DNA of 64,000 bases from JAEUJM01 sp041918615 (GTDB lineage: Bacteria; Actinomycetota; Acidimicrobiia; Acidimicrobiales; DATDAH01): the NCBI GenBank assembly GCA_041918615.1, contig JAYRVH010000077.1, positions 1 through 64,000 on the forward strand, written 5' to 3'. The position numbers and the translations under genes are program-made. The notes beneath the pieces were generated by a model that was given only the letters and a program-made list of their open reading frames with translations, was not told where the DNA came from and ran no database searches. Below, one piece after another: positions 50,265 to 59,619 of the stretch; the stretch's first letter is position 1, and each line of letters opens with the position of its first letter.

Positions 50265-52577
50265 ATGCCGAGCCGACGCTCGCCGCCGGCGGTCACCGCC
50301 GAGCCACTGGCCCTGTTGCAGTCGTCGACCCGAGTGGCGATGCTCATCGCGCTCGACGGCACCATCGTCGAGGCATCACCCGGCGCGGTGAGCACGCTGG
50401 CGATGCCCCTCGATCGCATCGTGGGCTCGTCGCTGTACCGGCGCATGCCGTTGCGTCACGAGTCCGAGGTCCCGCGTCTGATCGCCTGGCTCCTGCGCGA
50501 AGGCAGGTCCGAGGCCGAAGCGGGCGCCCACTACGTCGGGAGCGACGGCAGGCCGGTGGAGATCCGACTGCGGTTCCGACTGGTGCAGGACGCCATCGGG
50601 GCGCCGAGCCACCTCCTTGCGGAGGTCGTGGACACTGCGGGTGTCCCCTTGGGGCGGGTGGTCGACACCCGACCCCAACGGTCGACCGAAGCACCGGCGC
50701 GCCCGCCCGCCACCGCCGGCGGGCCGGCGCCGACCCCGGCGGTTCCCCGCCCGACCGGGCGCCCCCCGGAGCCGGGGCCGCAGAGCGGGGTGTGCCTCGC
50801 GGGCCTGCTGGACGCCGTGGGCGATCTCGTCGTCGTCTTCGACGACGACGGCAACGTCACGGAGGCGAACAGGGCCGCTGCCGACCTGCTGGGGCTGGAC
50901 CGAGGGGCGGCGCACGCCGTCGAGCTCTACGCGGCTGCCGCGCTCGAGGTGCTGCGCTTCGAGGCGCTTCCCGCCGTCCTGGCAGGTGACCCCTGGCACG
51001 GCACGCTGGGCATGCGGTCGATCGACGGGAGGATCGTGCAGATCCACCAGACGTTGGTGGCCGGCCCGGCCCAAGGGGGGTGGATGCCCTGGGTGGCGAT
51101 CCTCGGCCAGGACGTCACCGAGCATGACCTCCTGGCCGGCGAGCTGATGGCGCGGGTCACCCGGGACCCCCTGACCGGCCTGGTGAACCGGCCCACGATC
51201 CTCGAGGAGATCGATCGGAGGGTCGGTCGTGCCGTGGCGAACGGCCACCAGATCGCCGTGGGATTCCTCGACCTCGACCGTTTCAAGTCGGTCAACGACA
51301 CACACGGCCACAGCGATGCGGACCACCTGCTCAAGCTCGTCGCCGGCCGGATCCAGCATGCCCTGCGATCGAGCGACCTGGCCGGCCGGATCGGCGGCGA
51401 CGAGTTCGTGGTCCTGGTGGACCCGGTCGCAGACGAAGCCGAGGCGCTCGAGGTGCTCGACCGGGTCGCGCGGTCGATCGGGTCGACGCCGTACCGCCTC
51501 GGTGAGGCGGCGGCGGTGATCTCGGCCAGCGTCGGGATCGCGCTCACCGGCACCGAGTGCAGCGCCGAGACGCTGCTGCGCGATGCCGATGCCGCGATGT
51601 ACCGCGCCAAGAGCCGTGGCCGCGACCGGATCGAGGTGTACGACGACGCGCTCCGGGTTCGGACCTCGGAACGGGCGCGGCTGGTCGAGGACCTCGAGGT
51701 CGCGCTCGACCGGGGCCAGATCGTGGTCCACCTCCAGCCGACCTATCGACTCCAGGACGGCGCCCTCGACGGCGTGGAGGCGCTCGCACGCTGGGCGCAC
51801 CCCGAACGGGGGCTGCTGGGCCCCGACGCCTTCATCGAGGCCGCCGAGGAGTCGGGCCTGATCACCAGGCTCGGACTGGCCGTGCTCCACCAGGCCTGTC
51901 GGGCGGCCGTGCGCTGGGCCGCCCTGGTCGAGGTGCCACCACCGGTGCACGTCAATGTCTCGCCTCGACAGCTCAAGACCCGGAACTTCGCCGATCTCGT
52001 GCAGGGGGTCGTCGAGCGGTGTGGGCTCGAACCGGGACGGGTGGTCCTCGAGATCACCGAGAGTGTGCTCGTCGACGAGCAGGTGCTGCGGACCGGTGTC
52101 CTGGACGCACTCGCCCAGGTCGGCTTCGGCCTGGCCATCGACGACTTCGGGAGTGGCTACTCGTCGCTCGCCTACCTGCAGGCCTTCCCGGTGGACATCT
52201 TGAAGATCGATCGATCGTTCATAGAGCCGATGGACCGTGACCCCGCCGGTCTGACCATCGTGGCCGTGATCGTGAACCTCGCCCACACGTTGAACATGCG
52301 CGCCGTCGCCGAAGGGGTCGAGACGTCACAGCAGGCCGCTCTGCTTCACGACATCGGCTGCGACAGCGGGCAGGGGTACCTCTACACCAGGCCTCTACCG
52401 CCGGAGCAGTTCGAGCGTCTGCTGGTCGCGGGCCGACAGGACCCGGCCGCCGGCCGCGTCGATCCATCACCGGTCGATCTACCGCCAGTCGATCTACCGC
52501 CGATGGGTCCACCGCCGGTCGATCCATCGCCGGTGGACCTGTCTCGTGCGGGCTTCTCTCCCAGCAACGTGGCCTGA
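50265..52577 (+). CDS. PAS-PAS-GGDEF-EAL protein (c-di-GMP turnover)
   Basis: A 770-residue signalling protein. Two PAS-like domains (about 15-120 and 170-285; IALDGTIVEASPGAVSTL and VVFDDDGNVTEANRAAADLLGL) are joined by a Pro-rich linker. The GGDEF domain (about 290-450) keeps GGDEF at 377-381. The EAL domain (about 465-720) keeps E505-A-L, with IDDFGSGYSSL and the DILKIDRSFI strand. Both active sites look intact, so it may make or degrade c-di-GMP. The last 40 residues are a Pro-rich repeat (DPSPVDLPPVDLPP). It lies 6 bp after the GTPase, in the place where many conservons carry a P450 or other effector. Confidence 0.92.
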   Translation: MPSRRSPPAVTAEPLALLQSSTRVAMLIALDGTIVEASPGAVSTLAMPLDRIVGSSLYRRMPLRHESEVPRLIAWLLREGRSEAEAGAHYVGSDGRPVEIRLRFRLVQDAIGAPSHLLAEVVDTAGVPLGRVVDTRPQRSTEAPARPPATAGGPAPTPAVPRPTGRPPEPGPQSGVCLAGLLDAVGDLVVVFDDDGNVTEANRAAADLLGLDRGAAHAVELYAAAALEVLRFEALPAVLAGDPWHGTLGMRSIDGRIVQIHQTLVAGPAQGGWMPWVAILGQDVTEHDLLAGELMARVTRDPLTGLVNRPTILEEIDRRVGRAVANGHQIAVGFLDLDRFKSVNDTHGHSDADHLLKLVAGRIQHALRSSDLAGRIGGDEFVVLVDPVADEAEALEVLDRVARSIGSTPYRLGEAAAVISASVGIALTGTECSAETLLRDADAAMYRAKSRGRDRIEVYDDALRVRTSERARLVEDLEVALDRGQIVVHLQPTYRLQDGALDGVEALARWAHPERGLLGPDAFIEAAEESGLITRLGLAVLHQACRAAVRWAALVEVPPPVHVNVSPRQLKTRNFADLVQGVVERCGLEPGRVVLEITESVLVDEQVLRTGVLDALAQVGFGLAIDDFGSGYSSLAYLQAFPVDILKIDRSFIEPMDRDPAGLTIVAVIVNLAHTLNMRAVAEGVETSQQAALLHDIGCDSGQGYLYTRPLPPEQFERLLVAGRQDPAAGRVDPSPVDLPPVDLPPMGPPPVDPSPVDLSRAGFSPSNVA

Positions 52578-52601
52578 CGTGTGGACGGCCCGACGGTGGC
52601 T

Positions 52602-55292
52602 TCAGGGGGAGGCGAGGGCGGCGTTGACGGCGGTCGTGGCGCCGCCGGTGATGTTGAAGGTGGTGGCGCCGGGGTAGGTGGGGCTGTTGTCCCAATACTC
52701 CTGCGCCCGGCTTCCCGTCGGGTCGAGGAACGTGGCGCGGTACGTGCCCACCGGCAGCCCACCGATGTCGTAGGTGCCGTCGGCGGCGGCGAGCGCCCCG
52801 GCAGCGATGCCGGTGGGGCCGATGGCGACGACCCATGCCCCGGCGACGGGAGTGCCGGCGGGGTCGTCGGTGATCGTGCCGGCCATGGCGCCGGTGTTGC
52901 GGTCGAGCGCGGCGTCGGTGACGGCCGGGGCGGTCACCGACGCCGCACCCTCGATCCCCGTGAACGGCAGATCGTCGTGCCACTCCATGTCGTGGAGACC
53001 GGTCGAGTCGAAGAAGATGAGCTTGTAGGAGCCCGCCTGGACATCCAGGTCGTAGGCGCCGGTGGCGTCGGTGACCGCTGTTCTCACCATCTGGTAGTCC
53101 GCGGCGCGCAGCGCCATCACGAAGACGCCCGCCAACGGGTCGGCCGTGCCGGCCTCCGCGACCGTGCCCGACAGCGCGGCGCCTCCGGGCGTCAACGGCT
53201 GGGTGGGTAGTGAGCCGTTCGCCGCGGTCGAGCCGCCCGCGGCGACGGCCACGGGCGTCGAACCCTGGATGGTCGGCGAGCTCGGGTAGAACTCCGTTCG
53301 ATGCGCACCCGTCGGGTCGATGAATCCCGTGAAGTGTGTGCCCGCCCGGAGCCCCGCCAGCGAGAACTGCCCCGCACCGTCGGCCGTCACGCCGATCTCG
53401 GGCAGGGTGGTCGACCCGTTCAAGGTGAGTGCCAACGCGCCCGGGATCGGGGCGGCGTTGCTCTGAGCGGTCACCGCGCCGGTGATGGAGCCGCGGTTCG
53501 AGGGCATGGTCGGATTGGCGCTGGTGGTGTTCCCCGCAGTCACGGTGACGAGGCTCGGCGCACCGAAGAGGCCGGCGGTGTGCGCCCCGGCCGGGTCGAT
53601 CAGGTACAGGTAGTAGCTCCCGCCAGCCAACTGCACCGCGAAGGTGCCGTCGCCGCCGGCAACGGCGCCCCGCGCGAGCGAGAAGTCACTCGTCCGCAGC
53701 ACCGCGACCCATGCGCCCGGGATCGGGGCGCCCGACCCCGCCTCGGTGACGGTGCCGGCCAAGGCGCCGGCACCGGGGGCGAAGTCGACGGCCACGTCCA
53801 CCTGGTTCGAGGCGACCGGCGGCGTCTGGTCGGAATCGGCGGTGGCCACGTTGGCGTAGGTGCCGATGTCGGACAGCGTGGGGGAGTAGGTGCAGTCGAC
53901 GGTCCGCGACTGGCCCGCGGCGAGATCGGGAAGGACGGCGTTGCACCCTGGCGCGTTCGGGTCAGAGACGAACAGACCGGTCAGCGTCAGGTTGCCGGTG
54001 TTCTGGAGGGTCACGTGGTAGCCGATCGTGCCGCCGACCGCCGCCGTGGTCTGATCGGCCGTCTTGGTCACCGACAGCCCGCACGCGGTCCGGTAGATCT
54101 CGAAGTTGGCGTCGGCATTGCCGCCACCGATGTTGCGGTCGGACTCCCACGTGATTCCCGTGCCGTCGCCCGAGATGGCGGGCGCCCGGTTGCCGCCGCC
54201 GCCGATCGGCGTCGATGTGACCTGGGTGGTGGCAGCCGCGACGGAGTCGAACGCGAAGATCTCGTTGGTCAGGTCGGCGTTGCCGCCTCCGATGTTGCCG
54301 TTGGACTTGAACGCGATCCGGGTGCCGGCGGCGGAGATCGACGGGCCGTCGCTCGATGTCGTGCTGCCGGTCGTGGAGGTCACCTGGGTGGTCGTCGGCC
54401 CGGTGCTGTCGTAGAGGTAGACCTCCTGGTTGAGGTCGGCGTTGCCGCCACCGATGTCGCTGGTGGACCGGAACGCGATCCGGGCGCCGTTCCCCGAGAT
54501 CGACGGGCCGTCGTTCGACCCGTTGGGGGTGGTGGTGATCTGGGTCGTCGTCGGCCCCGTGGAGTCGTAGAGGAAGATCTCTCTGTTGAGATCGGCGTTG
54601 CCGCCGGTGATGTCAGCGTTCGAGCGGAAGGCCACCCGGGTGCCGTTGCTCGTGACGGTGGGACTGCCGTTCAAGCGGCCGGTGGGGGTGGTGGTGACCT
54701 GGGTCGTGGTCGGCCCGGTGCTGTCGTACAGGTAGATCTCCTGGTTGAGGTCGGCGTTGCCGCCGCCGATGTTGGCATCCGACGAGAACCCGATCCGGGT
54801 GCCGTCGGCCGAGATCTTGGGCGAGGCGTTGGTGGCTGTGCCCGGGGTCGACGTGATCTGGGTGGTCGTGGGCCCGGCGCTGTCGTAGAGGAAGATCTCG
54901 TTGTTGCCGTCGGCGTTGCCGCCGCCGATGTTGCGGTTCGACTGGAAGGCCACCCGGGTGCCGGCAGACGAGATGGACGGGACCGCGCCCCCGCCACTGC
55001 CGGAGGTGGAGGTGACCTGGGTGTACGACGCGGTGGCCGCGTCGTACACGAAGATCTCGTTGTTCAGGTCGGCGTTCGTTCCCGCGAGATTGCGGTTGGA
55101 CACGAACGCGATGCGGCTGCCGTCCCCGGAGTAGGAGACGACGACGTTCTGGCCGCCGGCGGTCGACGTGACCTGGTCGGTCACCGTGCAGACCGGGTCG
55201 GCGCCCGCGGGCAGGGGCGCCCAGACCAGGGCGGTGCCCGCCAGCGCGACGACCGTTGCTGCGAACCGGGCAATGCGCGAACCATTCTTCAT
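52602..55292 (-). CDS. Secreted seven-bladed propeller protein with DUF11 and Cna-B-like domains
   Basis: An 896-residue exoprotein. A signal peptide (MKNGSRIARFAATVVALAGTALVWAPLPAGA) is followed by seven repeats of roughly 52 residues, each of the form TQVTSTP…S-x-x-G-T-R-I-A-F-x-S-x-x-x-I-G-G-G-N-A-D…EIFLYD, as in PD40/TolB beta-propellers. Next is a DUF11 domain (LSVTKTADQTTAAVGGTIGYHV), then four Cna-B/carboxypeptidase-regulatory-like domains (ALAGTVTEAGSGAPIPGAWVAV; SITGAVTAQ; ALSGTVAEAG; AMAGTITDDPAG). There is no sortase motif or terminal membrane helix. Such proteins are surface or matrix components. Repeats 2-6 are very similar, suggesting expansion by duplication. The start at 55292 follows a GGAG sequence about 13 bp upstream. 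Confidence 0.85.
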   Translation of the reverse strand: MKNGSRIARFAATVVALAGTALVWAPLPAGADPVCTVTDQVTSTAGGQNVVVSYSGDGSRIAFVSNRNLAGTNADLNNEIFVYDAATASYTQVTSTSGSGGGAVPSISSAGTRVAFQSNRNIGGGNADGNNEIFLYDSAGPTTTQITSTPGTATNASPKISADGTRIGFSSDANIGGGNADLNQEIYLYDSTGPTTTQVTTTPTGRLNGSPTVTSNGTRVAFRSNADITGGNADLNREIFLYDSTGPTTTQITTTPNGSNDGPSISGNGARIAFRSTSDIGGGNADLNQEVYLYDSTGPTTTQVTSTTGSTTSSDGPSISAAGTRIAFKSNGNIGGGNADLTNEIFAFDSVAAATTQVTSTPIGGGGNRAPAISGDGTGITWESDRNIGGGNADANFEIYRTACGLSVTKTADQTTAAVGGTIGYHVTLQNTGNLTLTGLFVSDPNAPGCNAVLPDLAAGQSRTVDCTYSPTLSDIGTYANVATADSDQTPPVASNQVDVAVDFAPGAGALAGTVTEAGSGAPIPGAWVAVLRTSDFSLARGAVAGGDGTFAVQLAGGSYYLYLIDPAGAHTAGLFGAPSLVTVTAGNTTSANPTMPSNRGSITGAVTAQSNAAPIPGALALTLNGSTTLPEIGVTADGAGQFSLAGLRAGTHFTGFIDPTGAHRTEFYPSSPTIQGSTPVAVAAGGSTAANGSLPTQPLTPGGAALSGTVAEAGTADPLAGVFVMALRAADYQMVRTAVTDATGAYDLDVQAGSYKLIFFDSTGLHDMEWHDDLPFTGIEGAASVTAPAVTDAALDRNTGAMAGTITDDPAGTPVAGAWVVAIGPTGIAAGALAAADGTYDIGGLPVGTYRATFLDPTGSRAQEYWDNSPTYPGATTFNITGGATTAVNAALASP

Positions 55293-55327
55293 GTCTGTGT
55301 CTCCGCCCCTGGGCCCCGATGGCCGAA

Positions 55328-55342
55328 GTGAACAGTATTCAC
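55328..55342. promoter_or_regulatory. Short palindrome in a divergent intergenic region
   Basis: GTGAA-CAGTA-TTCAC forms a perfect 5-bp inverted repeat 36 bp upstream of the propeller-protein start and 80 bp from the divergent DivIVA-like start. On the minus strand the same bases contain TACTGT, a possible -10 for the exoprotein gene. Position suggests an operator, but the arms are short and it could be chance. Confidence 0.28.
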
Positions 55343-55421
55343 CAGATTCGACTTCGAAGGTAGTCGGGCACCGACGAACGATCATGGGCAGGGGCGACCC
55401 GCGACGACCTAGCATCACGGC

Positions 55422-56759
55422 ATGACGAGCCGACCAGAGCAGGGCGAACTGAATCCGGAGTACGTGGCCAAGGCCGAATTCAACCTCTCCCGCCGCGGCT
55501 ATGAGCCGGCAGAGGTCCGTGCGCTCCTGCGCGAGGTCGCCCAGAATCTCGTCGACCTCCGCGCCCGAGAGGCCGAGTGGGCCCAGCGCCTCCAGGCGGC
55601 CCAGGACGCTGCCCCCGCCCCGCTCACCGTCGACGACGTCGATGAGGCCGACCTCACCGCGGTGCTCGGGGAGAAGACCACCCAGATCCTGCAGTCGGCC
55701 CGTGAGGCGGCGTCCGACATCCACCGCCGGGCGGTGGAGAAGGCCCGGGAGATGATGGACCAGTCGACCGAGGACACCCAGCGCATCCGGGCCGAGGCCG
55801 AGGGCACGTTGCGTTCGGCCAAGGAGCGGGCCGAGGAGGTGGAACGTAAGGCCGAGCAGCGGGCGAAGCACCTTGCGCGCGCTGCCGAGTCGGAGTCCGA
55901 GCGGGCCAAGGCAGACGGCGAGCTCGTGCTCCGCACCTCGCGGACCCAGGCGAGCGAGATCCTTGCGGACGCCGAGGCCTCGGCCAAGAAGACCACCGAC
56001 TCGGCCGAGGATCATGCGGCGCGATCGCGGGCGAAAGCCGACACGCTGGTCACCACGGCCCGGGCCGAGGTCGAGCAGCTGGAGACCGAGACCCAGGCGC
56101 GGGTGTCGCGCCTGATGCGCGAGACCGAGGAGACGGTGGCGGCCCGTCACGCCGAGACGGCCGCGGAGGTCGGTCGGCTGACGGCTGCCGCCGAGTCGGA
56201 CGCAGAGCGCATGCAGGCTGACGCCGAGCACCGAGCTGCTGCCACCGAGGAGGCCGGCAGAGAGCGTGGCCGGCAACTGGTGGCCGAGGCGCTCGCAGCG
56301 AGGGAGCAGGTGCTGCGCGACCTGGCCCGCCACCGCCGAAACGCCCAGGTGCAGCTGGCCCAGCTGCGAGTCGGACGTGATCGGCTCCTCGAGGCCTATG
56401 CCGTCGTCCGCGCCACCGCTGATCAGGCCACCGAGGAGATGGGCGGGGCCATGTCCGAGGCGCGCTTGGCGGCCGAGGCCGCGGCCGGCGACCTGGTCTC
56501 CGACGAGACGACGCTCAGCCTCGAGCAGCTCGAGGCTGAGTTCGGCCTCGACCGCCTGGCCGAGGTGACGGTGCTACGTGGCGAGGCACCTGCCACCGAT
56601 GACGCACCTGCCGCCGATGACGTGCCCGACGTCGACGCGGAGGTGGCGGACCACACCGGCGCCGAGGCACCCGACGCCGACCCAACCGACGCCGACGCCC
56701 AGATGGCCGAACCCGAGCAGGATGGTTCGGCGGTGGACCCAGCCACCGCGTCGGTCTGA
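55422..56759 (+). CDS. DivIVA-like coiled-coil protein
   Basis: A 445-residue protein. The N-terminus (AEFNLSRRGYEPAEVRALLREVAQ) resembles the membrane-targeting DivIVA start motif. Residues about 90-390 are an almost continuous Ala/Glu/Arg heptad coiled coil (SAREAASDIHRRAVEKARE; AKERAEEVERKAEQRAKHLARAAE). The C-terminal 60 residues are very acidic and disordered (DADPTDADAQMAEPEQD). DivIVA/Wag31 proteins mark cell poles and direct wall growth in Actinobacteria; this one is longer, so it may be a second scaffold. A class A PBP gene lies downstream beyond a minus-strand gene. Confidence 0.78.
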   Translation: MTSRPEQGELNPEYVAKAEFNLSRRGYEPAEVRALLREVAQNLVDLRAREAEWAQRLQAAQDAAPAPLTVDDVDEADLTAVLGEKTTQILQSAREAASDIHRRAVEKAREMMDQSTEDTQRIRAEAEGTLRSAKERAEEVERKAEQRAKHLARAAESESERAKADGELVLRTSRTQASEILADAEASAKKTTDSAEDHAARSRAKADTLVTTARAEVEQLETETQARVSRLMRETEETVAARHAETAAEVGRLTAAAESDAERMQADAEHRAAATEEAGRERGRQLVAEALAAREQVLRDLARHRRNAQVQLAQLRVGRDRLLEAYAVVRATADQATEEMGGAMSEARLAAEAAAGDLVSDETTLSLEQLEAEFGLDRLAEVTVLRGEAPATDDAPAADDVPDVDAEVADHTGAEAPDADPTDADAQMAEPEQDGSAVDPATASV

Positions 56760-56784
56760 CGAGGGCGGACGGACGGGCGGTGGC

Positions 56785-57336
56785 TCAGCCGCCCGGCGGA
56801 GCGGGTTCGGCCACGATCTCGCCGCACATGGAGGGATCGGAGCATTCGGCCGGAGCCGGGATGTCACCGCACATCCCGCCGTCGGCGCAGTTGTCGTCTG
56901 CCCTGATCTCACCGCACATCGCTGCGTCCTCGCAGGGACCGTCGGACGAGATGTCGCCGCACATCCCCACGTCGCCGCACGACGGGTCCCCGACCTCGGG
57001 GCCCGCAGTCGGCTCGGGGATCGGCGTGACCACGGTCGTCTCGGGAACGGTCACGGTGGTCGGGATGGCCGGGATCGTCGTCGTGACGGGGGTGGCATCG
57101 GCGACGAGGGCGACACCCCTGCCGACCCTGTCGGCCGGTGCCGGACCGGCGACGGCGGCCATGGTGGCCCCGGCCGCGACGATCACCACGACGAGCGCCG
57201 CCACGACGCCCCTCGTCCGTCGCCTGGTCGAACGACCTGATCGGTAGCGGTCGCCGCGGGCCGCGCCTCGCCTCGGGGCAACCTCATCGAGGCTCAACGT
57301 CGCGTCGGCGCCGGTCGTGCGGTCCTCACTGGGCAT
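56785..57336 (-). CDS. Single-pass membrane protein with four Cys repeats
   Basis: A 183-residue protein, unrecognised. Residues 1-42 are basic and polar (RYRSGRSTRRRTRG), then one membrane helix (GVVAALVVVIVAAGATMAAVAG), then a Thr/Pro-rich stalk (about 80-115) and an extracytoplasmic tail of four 15-residue repeats, each C-x5-MCG[DE]I: CGDVGMCGDI, CEDAAMCGEI, CADGGMCGDI, CSDPSMCGEI. Eight cysteines could form disulfides or bind metal. ATG at 57336 is preferred over the in-frame TTG two codons upstream. It is convergent with the DivIVA-like gene and divergent from the PBP gene. Confidence 0.68.
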   Translation of the reverse strand: MPSEDRTTGADATLSLDEVAPRRGAARGDRYRSGRSTRRRTRGVVAALVVVIVAAGATMAAVAGPAPADRVGRGVALVADATPVTTTIPAIPTTVTVPETTVVTPIPEPTAGPEVGDPSCGDVGMCGDISSDGPCEDAAMCGEIRADDNCADGGMCGDIPAPAECSDPSMCGEIVAEPAPPGG

Positions 57337-57467
57337 GATCAACCATCGACCTTACCGGTCGGCCCTCAAGAAGGTGCACTGCCTTGGCGCGGACCGCAGC
57401 GGTCCCTCGCAACTTCCTTGGCCATGATGGGACCAGAGGGTTCGCTGCGGGTAGATTCCTGAGGGCC

Positions 57468-59564
57468 ATGCGCAAGTTACTGACTCTCGTCGTCGTCGTG
57501 GCCCTGTCCGGGGCAGGGCTGGCCGTCTCGGCCCTCGCCCTCGCCCCCCAGGCGCGCGACATCGTGGGCGCCACCCGGGTCGAGGATCCCGAGGTGGACC
57601 TCGACCCACTCGACCAGCGGTCGGTGGTCTATGCCAGCGACGGTACGGTGATGGCTTCGCTCCACCGCGAGCAGAACCGGGCCAGCCTCCCGTTGAGTGA
57701 GATCCCCGACACGGTGATCCAGACCATCCTGGCCGTCGAGGACGAGCACTTCTACGACCACGGGCCGGTGGACCTGCGCTCGACCGTCCGGGCACTCTTC
57801 GAGAACGTGTCGTCCGGTGACGTCGAGCAGGGTGGCTCGACGATCACCCAACAGCTCGTGAAGGTCTCGCTGCTCACGCCCGAGCAGAGCCTCAACCGCA
57901 AGTTGCGCGAGGCGGTGCTCGCGGTTCAGCTCGAGCGCGAGCTCTCGAAGGACCAGATCCTCAAGCGCTACCTCAACACCATCTACTTCGGTGGTGGCGC
58001 CTACGGGGTGCAGGCTGCCTCCGAGCTGTACTTCGACCGCGATGTCGGTGAGCTCGACTGGGGCCAGGCCGCCCTTCTGGCGAGCCTGATCCAGAACCCG
58101 GTCGGTTACGACCCCGTCCTACAGCCGGGCCAGGCCAGGGAGCGCCGGCGTGTGGCCCTCGAGCGCGTCGTCGCCGCGGGGCACCTCACCGAGGCACAGG
58201 CCGACTTCTACGACGCCGCGCCGCTGCCCACCGTGCGCAACCGGGCCTTACCCGCGCCGAACGACTACTTCATCGAGGAAGTGAAGCAGCACCTGCTCGA
58301 TGACGAGCGACTGGGCGCCACCGAGGCCGAGCGGTACAACGCCGTGTTCCGCGGGGGGCTCCGGGTGTACACCACCTACAGCCCGACCGCGCAGTACTAC
58401 GCCCTGCTCGCGCGCAACACCAATCTCCCCGACTCGGGTGGCGTCTTCACCGCGGCGTTGGCCTCGGTCGAGGCGACGTCGGGCGCTGTGCGGGCCATGG
58501 TGGGCGGGCCGGGGTTCGACGACTACAAGTACAACCTGGTCACCCAGGGGCTGCGTCAGCCCGGCTCGGCGTTCAAGATGATCGTGTTGATGGCGGCACT
58601 CGAGAACGGCATCGTGCCCGACGACTCGCTCGACGGAGGCAGCCCCTGCACCTTCCCGAACCCCGGCGGCGCCCCGGACCCCTACACCGCCGAGAACTTC
58701 GGTGGCAGCCGCGGCGGTCGCGGAACGATCACCAGCCTCACCACCTCGTCGTCCAACTGCGGCTACCTGCGTCTCGGCCAGCTGGTCGGCCTCGACAAGG
58801 TGAAGGCGACGGCACGGCGAATGGGGATCACGACCCCGCTCAACGCGAGTGCCCTGTCGATGCCCATCGGGGCGTTCGAGGTCCACCCGGTCGAGATGGC
58901 CGCGATGGCGGCCACCATCGCCAACCACGGCCGGTACAACGCGCCCTACTACGTCGAGCGGATCGAGGACTCGAGCGGCAACGTGATCGAGCAGCACCGC
59001 TCCGAGAACGCACAGGTGGTCTCGGAGCAGAGCGCGTGCCTCGAGGCGGAGATCCTCGAGGCCAACGTGCGGGGTGGCACCGGCACGGCTGCTCAACTGC
59101 CGAACGGTCGACCGGCGGCCGGCAAGACCGGCACGGCGCAGAACTTCGGCGACGCCTGGTTCGTGGGCTTCACCCCCCAGTTGGCGACCGCGGTCTGGAT
59201 GGGAAACGCAGAGGCGAGGGTGCCCATGACGAATGTCGGGGGCCGATCGGTGACCGGAGGGTCCTATCCGGCCGAGATCTGGCATGACTTCATGGCCGCG
59301 GCCCACACGTTGGCGGCCATCGAGTCCTTTCCCTCCTGCCTGCCCACGCGTCCGGGCCGCTCGCTGGACCAGGTTCCCGGCTTCCCACCGCCGGGGGCCG
59401 GTCAGGACGCCCCGGCTCCGGTGACTGCACAAGCCGTCGACCCGTGTCCGGGCGACTTCGTACCCGCCGCCACCGGGTGCTACGACCCCGATCCGCCGGA
59501 CCCCGTCACCGTGACCGTGCCGCCGACTCCGGCTGTGCCGCCCGACCCGATCGTGCCACCATGA
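57468..59564 (+). CDS. Class A penicillin-binding protein (transglycosylase/transpeptidase)
   Basis: A 698-residue bifunctional PBP. Membrane anchor MRKLLTLVVVVALSGAGLAV. GT51 domain with VEDEHFYDHG (catalytic Glu91) and GGSTITQQLVK. Transpeptidase domain with the S-x-x-K motif in QPGSAFKMI (Ser367, Lys370), SSSNCG as the S-x-N box and GKTGT at about 552-556. The Pro-rich C-terminus (PDPVTVTVPPTPAVPPDP) is outside the fold. It polymerises and crosslinks peptidoglycan. ATG 57468 is chosen because the membrane anchor starts there; TAGATT at 57452 would put the transcription start within a few bases, so the message may be nearly leaderless. Confidence 0.92.
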   Translation: MRKLLTLVVVVALSGAGLAVSALALAPQARDIVGATRVEDPEVDLDPLDQRSVVYASDGTVMASLHREQNRASLPLSEIPDTVIQTILAVEDEHFYDHGPVDLRSTVRALFENVSSGDVEQGGSTITQQLVKVSLLTPEQSLNRKLREAVLAVQLERELSKDQILKRYLNTIYFGGGAYGVQAASELYFDRDVGELDWGQAALLASLIQNPVGYDPVLQPGQARERRRVALERVVAAGHLTEAQADFYDAAPLPTVRNRALPAPNDYFIEEVKQHLLDDERLGATEAERYNAVFRGGLRVYTTYSPTAQYYALLARNTNLPDSGGVFTAALASVEATSGAVRAMVGGPGFDDYKYNLVTQGLRQPGSAFKMIVLMAALENGIVPDDSLDGGSPCTFPNPGGAPDPYTAENFGGSRGGRGTITSLTTSSSNCGYLRLGQLVGLDKVKATARRMGITTPLNASALSMPIGAFEVHPVEMAAMAATIANHGRYNAPYYVERIEDSSGNVIEQHRSENAQVVSEQSACLEAEILEANVRGGTGTAAQLPNGRPAAGKTGTAQNFGDAWFVGFTPQLATAVWMGNAEARVPMTNVGGRSVTGGSYPAEIWHDFMAAAHTLAAIESFPSCLPTRPGRSLDQVPGFPPPGAGQDAPAPVTAQAVDPCPGDFVPAATGCYDPDPPDPVTVTVPPTPAVPPDPIVPP

Positions 59565-59619
59565 GGGCCCAGCCCAGATCGGTGTGTTGCGCGGCGCGGC
59601 GCAGCCGAGGTCGACGCAC

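Noticed and set aside
53301..55331. 676-codon plus-strand frame opposite the propeller protein
   Set aside because: Gly/Arg/Asp-rich shadow of the repeats; its own periodicity simply follows the blades.
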